The notes below the pieces were generated by a model. That model saw only the letters and a list, made by a program, of their open reading frames with translations. It made no database searches and had not been told where the DNA came from. From Solimonas sp040377605 (GTDB lineage Bacteria; Pseudomonadota; Gammaproteobacteria; Nevskiales; Nevskiaceae), in NCBI GenBank assembly GCA_040377605.1, contig JBEIOK010000011.1, positions 1 through 38,533 of the forward strand: a DNA stretch of 38,533 nt. Direction: 5' to 3'. Every line of letters starts with the position of its first letter. Position 1 is the first letter of the stretch. Made by a program: the position numbers and the translations under genes. Shown piece after piece: positions 33,468 through 38,533 of the stretch.

Positions 33468-36400
33468 ACCTGTCGACCTGGGCGATTCACAAGCCCACGC
33501 CGTCGATCCTGCTGTTCGTGATGATCACGGTGGCCGGGCTGGTGGCGTTCAACGGCCTGGGCATCCAGGGCTTTCCGGACGTCGACGTGCCAACGGTGTC
33601 GGTGACCGCGAGCCTGCCGGGGGCCCCGCCCTCGCAACTCGAAACCGAAGTTGCGCGGCCGATCGAGGATGCGATCGCCAGCGTCGGTGCCGTCAAGCAC
33701 GTCAGCACCAACATTAGCGACGGCCTGGTCAGCATGATCGTGGAGTTCTCGTACGAGAAAGATCCGCAGGAAGCCCAGATCGACGTCCGCGACGCGGTCA
33801 CCCGCATCCGCTCGAACCTGCCGCCCGAGTTGCAGGAACCGATCGTCTCCCGCGTGACCTCGACCGGCCTGCCGATCCTGACCTATGCGGTCTCGGGACA
33901 GGACATCGACGAGGCCGACCTGTCCTGGTTCGTCGACAACCGGGTTGCCAAGACGCTGCTGCCGATCCGCGGCGTGGCGCAGGTCACGCGCCAGGGCGGC
34001 GTCACGCGGGAAGTGCGGGTCGAACTCGATCCGGTGCGCCTGCAGGCGCTGCGCGTGACCGCCGGCGAGATCAGCAGCCAGTTGCGCAGCATGCAGCAGG
34101 AGGCACCGGGCGGACGCGGCCAGATCGGCGGCGTCGAGCAGTCGGTGCGCATGCGCGGCACCGCGTCGGACGCCGAGGAACTGGCCGCCCTGTCACTGCC
34201 GCTGACGGACGGACGCCGGCTGCGGCTGGACGAGATCGCCACGGTGCGCGACACGCACGCCGAACGCCGCCAGCTCGTGCTGCTCGACGGTCAGCCGGTC
34301 GTCGGCTTCCAGGTCTATCGTGCCCGCGGCTTCGACGATGTCACCACGGCACGCGGCGTGCGCGCGGCCGTGACACAGCTGATGGAGCAGAACCCCCGGG
34401 TGCGTCTCGTCGAGGTCACCAATACCGTCGATGTCAGCCAGGCTGACTACGATGCCTCGATGCGCGCCCTGTACGAAGGCGCGGTGCTCGCGGTGCTGGT
34501 GGTCTGGCTGTTCCTGCGCGACTGGCGGGCGACGCTGGTATCGGCAGTGGCGCTGCCGCTGTCGATCATCCCCACCTTCCTGGTCATTGCCGCGCTGGGC
34601 TACACCCTTAACATCATCACACTGCTGGCGCTGACCCTGGTCATCGGCATCCTGGTCGACGATGCCATCGTCGAGGTCGAGAACATCATGCGTCACCTGC
34701 GCATGGGCAAGCCGCCGATGCAGGCGGCGCTCGAAGCGGCGGAGGAAATCGGGCTCGCCGTGGTTGCGACCTCGCTGACGCTGGTGGCCGTCTTCCTGCC
34801 GACGGCGTTTACCGGTGGCATCACCGGCGCCTTCTTCCGGCAGTTCGGCTGGACCGCCTCGGCGGCCGTGCTGTTCTCGTTGCTGGTCGCACGTCTGCTG
34901 ACCCCGATGATGGCCGCCTATCTGATCAAGCCGCCGAAGCACCAGGAAGTCGACGGCCCCGTGATGCGGCAGTACCTGCGCGCCGTCACCTGGTGCCTTG
35001 CGCATCCGCGCACGACCTGCGCCGGCGCCGCGGCATTCTTCGGCGCCTCGATGCTGATGATCGGCCACCTGCCCTCGGGCTTCATCGCACCGAAGACCAC
35101 GACCTCGGTCATCGTCACCCTGCAGGGCCCGCCCGGCAACACGCTGGAGCAAACCGCGGCCATCGCCGAGCAGGCGCGCCGCATTCTTAGCCAGGCACCG
35201 GAGATCGCCGGGGTCTACACCGCGATCGGCGCCGGGATGAGCACCGGCGATCCGCGCGAAGCCTCGGCTGGCGCCGTGCGCAACGCCCAGCTGACGGCGA
35301 CGCTGACCGCCGACACCCAGACGCACCGCCCGCGCGGGGAGATGGAAGCCGCGCTGCGCGACAGTCTCTCGGTGTTGCCGGGCGTGCGTGTCAGCATTGG
35401 ACAGGGCGCGCCGGGTGAAAAAATGCCGCTGGTGCTGACCGGCGACGATCCGGTGAGCCTGCAGCACGCGGCCCGCGCCATCGAAAGCGAGCTGCGCACC
35501 CTCCCCGGTGCCGGCGCCGTGACCTCATCAGCCAGCCTGCAGCGGCCCGAGATCCTGATCCAGCCGGACTTCGCCCGCGCCGCCGCACTGGGCGTCACCT
35601 CGGCCGCCATCGCCCAGGCTGTCCGTGTGGCCACGACCGGCGACTACGACTTCAACCTCTCCCGCCTCAACCTGCCGGGCCGGCAGGTCTACGTGCGCGT
35701 ACAGCTGGACCCGCAGTCGCGGGCCGATCCGGAAACGGTGGCGCAGCTGCGGGTGCGCGGTGCCGACGGCGCCGGCGTCCCGCTGGGCAACATCGCCGAC
35801 ATCAGCACCAGCGACGGACTCGCGCAGATTGATCGCTATGACCGCCAGCGCAGCATCAAGCTCTCGGTGGACCTGCAGGGCCTGCCATTGGGCGATGTGC
35901 AGAAAGCCGCTGACGCGCTGCCATCGGTGAAGAACCTGCCCGCTGGCGTGAAGCAGGTGACCTCAGGGGACATCGAGAGCATGCAGCAGATGTTCTCCGG
36001 CTTCCTGCTGGCCATGGCCGCCGGCGTGTTCTGCGTCTATGCCGTCATGGTGCTGCTATTCCATGACTTCAGCCAGCCCCTGACCGTGCTCGCCGCCCTG
36101 CCGCTGGCCGCGGGCGGTGCGCTGGGACTGCTGTGGGTGTTCGACTATCCCCTGTCGATGGCCACGCTAATCGGCCTGCTGATGCTGATCGGCATCGTCA
36201 CCAAGAACTCCATCCTGCTGGTCGAGTACGCGATCATGGCGCGCCGCGACCACGGCATGGGCCGCGCCGAAGCCCTGATCGACGCCTGCCACAAGCGCGC
36301 ACGGCCGATCGTGATGACCACGGTAGCCATGGCGGCCGGCATGATGCCGATCGCCTTGGGCCTGGAAGGCGACAACACCTTCCGCATGCCGATGGCGATC

Positions 36401-36544
36401 GTCGTGATCGGGGGGCTGATCACCTCGACTGCGCTGAGCCTGCTGGTGGTGCCGGTCGTGTTCGAGATCGTCGACGATTTCCGGCAGTGGGTCGCGCAGC
36501 GCTTCGGTGGAAACCAGGCCGTAGGCACGGGGAAGCAGGCGTAG
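33464..36544 (+). CDS. RND multidrug efflux pump, inner-membrane subunit (HAE-1 type)
   Basis: This 1026-aa proton-driven pump has 12 membrane helices and two large periplasmic loops, as in AcrB and MexB. The proton-relay aspartates are in GILVDDAIVEVENIMRHL (helix 4 region, about residue 400). The second-half equivalent is MLIGIVTKNSILLVEYAIMA. The N-terminal WAIHKPTPSILLFVMITVAG opens TM1. The substrate is not predictable; the subgroup of shorter HAE pumps includes drug and organic-compound exporters. It overlaps the adaptor gene by 4 nt and is followed by the third 17-bp palindrome. Confidence 0.94.
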   Translation: MNLSTWAIHKPTPSILLFVMITVAGLVAFNGLGIQGFPDVDVPTVSVTASLPGAPPSQLETEVARPIEDAIASVGAVKHVSTNISDGLVSMIVEFSYEKDPQEAQIDVRDAVTRIRSNLPPELQEPIVSRVTSTGLPILTYAVSGQDIDEADLSWFVDNRVAKTLLPIRGVAQVTRQGGVTREVRVELDPVRLQALRVTAGEISSQLRSMQQEAPGGRGQIGGVEQSVRMRGTASDAEELAALSLPLTDGRRLRLDEIATVRDTHAERRQLVLLDGQPVVGFQVYRARGFDDVTTARGVRAAVTQLMEQNPRVRLVEVTNTVDVSQADYDASMRALYEGAVLAVLVVWLFLRDWRATLVSAVALPLSIIPTFLVIAALGYTLNIITLLALTLVIGILVDDAIVEVENIMRHLRMGKPPMQAALEAAEEIGLAVVATSLTLVAVFLPTAFTGGITGAFFRQFGWTASAAVLFSLLVARLLTPMMAAYLIKPPKHQEVDGPVMRQYLRAVTWCLAHPRTTCAGAAAFFGASMLMIGHLPSGFIAPKTTTSVIVTLQGPPGNTLEQTAAIAEQARRILSQAPEIAGVYTAIGAGMSTGDPREASAGAVRNAQLTATLTADTQTHRPRGEMEAALRDSLSVLPGVRVSIGQGAPGEKMPLVLTGDDPVSLQHAARAIESELRTLPGAGAVTSSASLQRPEILIQPDFARAAALGVTSAAIAQAVRVATTGDYDFNLSRLNLPGRQVYVRVQLDPQSRADPETVAQLRVRGADGAGVPLGNIADISTSDGLAQIDRYDRQRSIKLSVDLQGLPLGDVQKAADALPSVKNLPAGVKQVTSGDIESMQQMFSGFLLAMAAGVFCVYAVMVLLFHDFSQPLTVLAALPLAAGGALGLLWVFDYPLSMATLIGLLMLIGIVTKNSILLVEYAIMARRDHGMGRAEALIDACHKRARPIVMTTVAMAAGMMPIALGLEGDNTFRMPMAIVVIGGLITSTALSLLVVPVVFEIVDDFRQWVAQRFGGNQAVGTGKQA

Positions 36545-36564
36545 CGCGATCTATCTGCCCCGCG

Positions 36565-36581
36565 GGCTCAGGTATTGAGCC
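36565..36581 (+). repeat. 17-bp intergenic palindrome, copy 3 of 3
   Basis: GGCTCAGGTATTGAGCC starts 21 nt after the RND pump stop. An outer stem, TCTGCCC (about 36554-36560) with GGGCAGA (about 36590-36596), encloses it, giving a nested hairpin. No T-tract follows. The rest of 36582-36697 shows no clear promoter or gene. Confidence 0.75.
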
Positions 36582-36697
36582 AGAATCCGGGCAGACTTCA
36601 TTGGATCACCCCAACCCGCGGCACTCAAAAAGCCTGCAAGCATCTCCACAATAGGCAATTGTCCAGTGCGTGGCGAACATTTCCTGACAGGCACCCA

Positions 36698-36847
36698 ATG
36701 AAAACATCCGACTCAATGCCAACAGATGTCTCCCAGGCCGACGACCAGAAAGCAATCAATGATATTGAGCTGTTAGTCGAACAACTCCTGCAGCTCGCAC
36801 GCAGCGTTCAAGCCGAGCAGGGCACAAACCCGTCAGAGAAAACTTGA
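36698..36847 (+). CDS. Small hypothetical protein (49 aa)
   Basis: I do not recognise this protein. It is acidic and predicted to be mostly helical, with an amphipathic stretch NDIELLVEQLLQLARSVQAE at about residues 21-40 that could form a short coiled coil. The ribosome site is weak (ACAGG). It ends 10 nt before the DUF429-type gene and shares its lower GC content, so the two probably form one small acquired cassette. It may be a partner of the nuclease-like protein, but the reading frame is short and could be spurious. Confidence 0.4.
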   Translation: MKTSDSMPTDVSQADDQKAINDIELLVEQLLQLARSVQAEQGTNPSEKT

Positions 36848-36857
36848 AGCACCTGCA

Positions 36858-37745
36858 ATGCTTCCAGCGCCAAGCAAGACCGGACTTCGGGCCAAGGTCA
36901 TCGCATCCATGAACAATGTCGAGCCATCAGAAATCTTCTACATCGGGTGGGATGTCGGCGCCTGGAGTTGCGACAAGAATCGCAAAAGTCGAGATGCCAT
37001 CGTCGTCCTTGACCAGGATCGGTGCCAAGTAGGAAAAACCTGGCACGGCAACCTTCGCGTCATTATCGAAGCGGGAGCAGAGGCGGCGGAAAGCGCAGGG
37101 GAATTCGCAAAGCGTCTACTGGGCGCATGCGATGTGACCAGCTCCGCCAGCCACATACGTTGTGTATTGGCCATCGACGCTCCGCTTGGCTTTCCCATCG
37201 CCTTTCAGAACCTGATCGTTGGCGGGGAAGCAGTCACTACCCCTTCAAAAGGAAAAAGATCCAAAGAAAGGAAATCCATTGACAACCGCTACCTCTTTCG
37301 AAAGACCGAACAGCTTCTGACGAAGCGGCCGCTCTCTGCGATCCAGGACATGATTGGAAGCCAAGCCACCAAGGCCATGCATACGCTGGCCTGCTTCAAT
37401 CTACGACGTGTCGAATGCGGTGTTTGGGCAGATATTGCAAGGACTGTTATGGCAATCGAAACTTATCCCTCGCCTTGCTACTCGTCAGAAATCGTCCGCA
37501 AGTATCTTCCAGCGAACCTGCAACCAGACGGAAAGTCACCAAAAGGCCTGACAAAGGATGTGTCTGACGCCTACGTCTGCGCGCTGGTCGCCAGCTTTTT
37601 TGGAGAGACGCTGAATCCATCCGAGAGGTACGGATTCCTGGAGGGACCGGGGAGCGACATACCGTGTTCCGAGGGGTGGATATGGTTGCCAAAAGATATC
37701 CCCCAGCGGCCTCAGGAGGCCGCTAAAACTGCCTGGCCCGACTAG
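36858..37745 (+). CDS. DUF429-type predicted nuclease (RNase H-like fold)
   Basis: This protein of up to 295 aa has the DUF429 pattern: FYIGWDVGAWSC near the N-terminus, LAIDAPLGFPIAF (about residues 100-112), the mid segment VMAIETYPSPCYSS, and DVSDAYVCALVASFF. The Asp and Glu residues of these segments match an RNase H-like metal site. Function of the family is not established. Start ATG 36858 is the first in frame, but ATG 36909 (MNNVEPSEIFYIGWDVG) lies closer to the domain and is equally possible. Base composition is visibly less GC-rich than its neighbours, suggesting transfer. Its TAG overlaps the convergent gene's TAG within CTAG. Confidence 0.68.
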   Translation: MLPAPSKTGLRAKVIASMNNVEPSEIFYIGWDVGAWSCDKNRKSRDAIVVLDQDRCQVGKTWHGNLRVIIEAGAEAAESAGEFAKRLLGACDVTSSASHIRCVLAIDAPLGFPIAFQNLIVGGEAVTTPSKGKRSKERKSIDNRYLFRKTEQLLTKRPLSAIQDMIGSQATKAMHTLACFNLRRVECGVWADIARTVMAIETYPSPCYSSEIVRKYLPANLQPDGKSPKGLTKDVSDAYVCALVASFFGETLNPSERYGFLEGPGSDIPCSEGWIWLPKDIPQRPQEAAKTAWPD

Positions 37746-38533
37746 CAGATCAGCATCACGACCAGTCCGACATACAGCAGCGGGCTGATCAGCCCCAGTC
37801 GATCCAGATTCTTCACCAGCGGAGACCCGGGACGGCTGGTGTTGATGCGCCAGTTGATGACCGCCAGGATCAGGCTGAAGATCACCAGCGCCATGCTCAG
37901 GAAGTAGACCTGATCGCCCAGCGTGATGACGCTGGTCGGCGGCAGCTGCCCGGCAATCGAGTAGTTGCTGCCCAGCACACCGAAGATGCCACCGACGCCG
38001 ATGCCGACACGGCTGTCGACGTTCTCGGTCTTCATGGCAAAGCCGAACGGTGCAATCAGCGCCGCGAGGAACATGCTGCTGAACAGCTTGAAGAAGAATC
38101 CATAATCCGGGCGCTTCACTTCGATGTGATGCTGGTACTGCGAGTAGACGGAGCGGGCATCCTGCGGCAGATCCGGATCGCCGAAGTTGGTCGTGTACGT
38201 ATTGTCGGAAATCACGCCCTGCTGCTCGCCAATGACATAGCCAGGGATCTCGATGGACGTCCTGACCGAGATATTCGCCGTATCGGCCACGTAGACCAGG
38301 CCCTCGGTGTCGAGGACGCTGTCGTCGATGCTGATCGGAAGCATCTGGCGGTCCAGCGAGAACCATTCGAGGGTCCAATTGACGTAGAGCGTGGCGTTGA
38401 CTCGCACCTGGCTGAAGTGCTCGTCGCCGAAGTCGCGACGCTCCAGCACATTCCGCGACGTGATCTTGCCGTTTGCCAGCTCGAAGGACGTCTCCGGCGT
38501 GATGTCCGGATTTCCCTTCCAGCGGAACCACAG
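37742..38533 (-). CDS. Pentameric ligand-gated ion channel-like protein, 5' truncated
   Basis: The frame is open at the window end; 263 C-terminal residues are present. The first ~144 residues are beta-rich and extracytoplasmic. They include WTLEWFSLDRQMLPISIDDS (about residues 53-72), which matches the FPFDxQ-L segment of Cys-loop-type receptors. SQYQHHIEVKRPDYGFFFKL leads into M1 (about 145-167). M2 (about 174-195) is glycine-rich, begins SRVGIGVG and is followed by LPPTS (197-201), as between M2 and M3 of these receptors. M3 (about 207-229) and a C-terminal M4 starting after NLDRLGLISPLLYVG complete four helices. This order matches GLIC-type bacterial channels, but I could not run a fold search. 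Ligand and ion selectivity are unknown. Confidence 0.62.
   Translation of the reverse strand: MWFRWKGNPDITPETSFELANGKITSRNVLERRDFGDEHFSQVRVNATLYVNWTLEWFSLDRQMLPISIDDSVLDTEGLVYVADTANISVRTSIEIPGYVIGEQQGVISDNTYTTNFGDPDLPQDARSVYSQYQHHIEVKRPDYGFFFKLFSSMFLAALIAPFGFAMKTENVDSRVGIGVGGIFGVLGSNYSIAGQLPPTSVITLGDQVYFLSMALVIFSLILAVINWRINTSRPGSPLVKNLDRLGLISPLLYVGLVVMLIC

Noticed and set aside
34193..35467. 424-aa minus-strand frame inside the RND pump gene
   Set aside because: Antisense shadow of an intact 1026-aa pump; no start signals.
37705..37724. Perfect hairpin AGCGGCCT-CAGG-AGGCCGCT as terminator
   Set aside because: It lies inside the DUF429-type coding region and no T-tract follows on either strand.

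Overview
The window is 38.5 kb of GC-rich, gene-dense bacterial chromosome with almost no non-coding space. Gene content points to a gammaproteobacterium: prfB-lysS with the RF2 frameshift, YaeQ, GreB-like factor, Hsp20/CbpA/GroESL, CysTWA sulfate transport, OprO/P-type porin, and an MMPL exporter paired with a lipoprotein-sorting protein. The overall character suggests the Xanthomonadales/Nevskiales area. That placement is inference; no rRNA or marker tree is available. No rRNA, tRNA, CRISPR array, insertion sequence or prophage was found.

Layout. 1-3.4 kb: a GspE/PilB-type ATPase, then Hsp20 behind a good sigma-32 promoter, then a CbpA-type DnaJ. 3.4-7.4 kb: fbp and yaeQ (minus), a GreA/GreB-like factor, a 68-aa protein, a WYL regulator and a divergent thioesterase. 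7.4-10.2 kb: groES-groEL (minus) behind a sigma-32-like promoter and a degenerate CIRCE operator, then an Mpo1/DUF962 membrane protein. 10.3-15.0 kb: a LuxR-type regulator overlapping a DUF5924/DUF2914 membrane protein, a rhodanese, a TolC-like channel and an extended-SDR epimerase.

15.0-22.9 kb is a sulfur-acquisition locus. It holds YezD, an OprO/P-type porin, an Sbp-type and a CysP-type binding protein, a molbindin (Mop/TOBE), a class II amidotransferase-like protein, and CysT, CysW and CysA. Together these could carry sulfate or thiosulfate from the outer membrane to the cytoplasm. Two promoters in the locus, before yezD and before cysT, share the same upstream AT-rich element at the same distance from their -10 boxes. 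This suggests one common activator, probably CysB-like.

22.9-26.8 kb (minus): prfB with its programmed frameshift, lysS and a Bcr/CflA-type drug exporter, nearly contiguous. 27.0-36.5 kb (plus): an OmpA-family protein with calcium-binding repeats, a LolA-like protein with an MMPL exporter that carries a C-terminal cyclic-nucleotide-binding-like domain, and a tripartite efflux pair (lipoprotein adaptor and RND pump).

36.7-37.7 kb is a short, visibly less GC-rich cassette: a 49-aa protein and a DUF429-type predicted nuclease. The window ends in a 5'-truncated minus-strand gene. Its beta-rich domain contains an FSLDRQ motif, and its four membrane segments, with LPPTS between M2 and M3, look like a bacterial pentameric ligand-gated ion channel. 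This channel, the sulfur-locus promoter element, and a 17-bp palindrome (GGCTCAGGTNNTGAGCC) found after the 3' ends of three genes are the most interesting observations.
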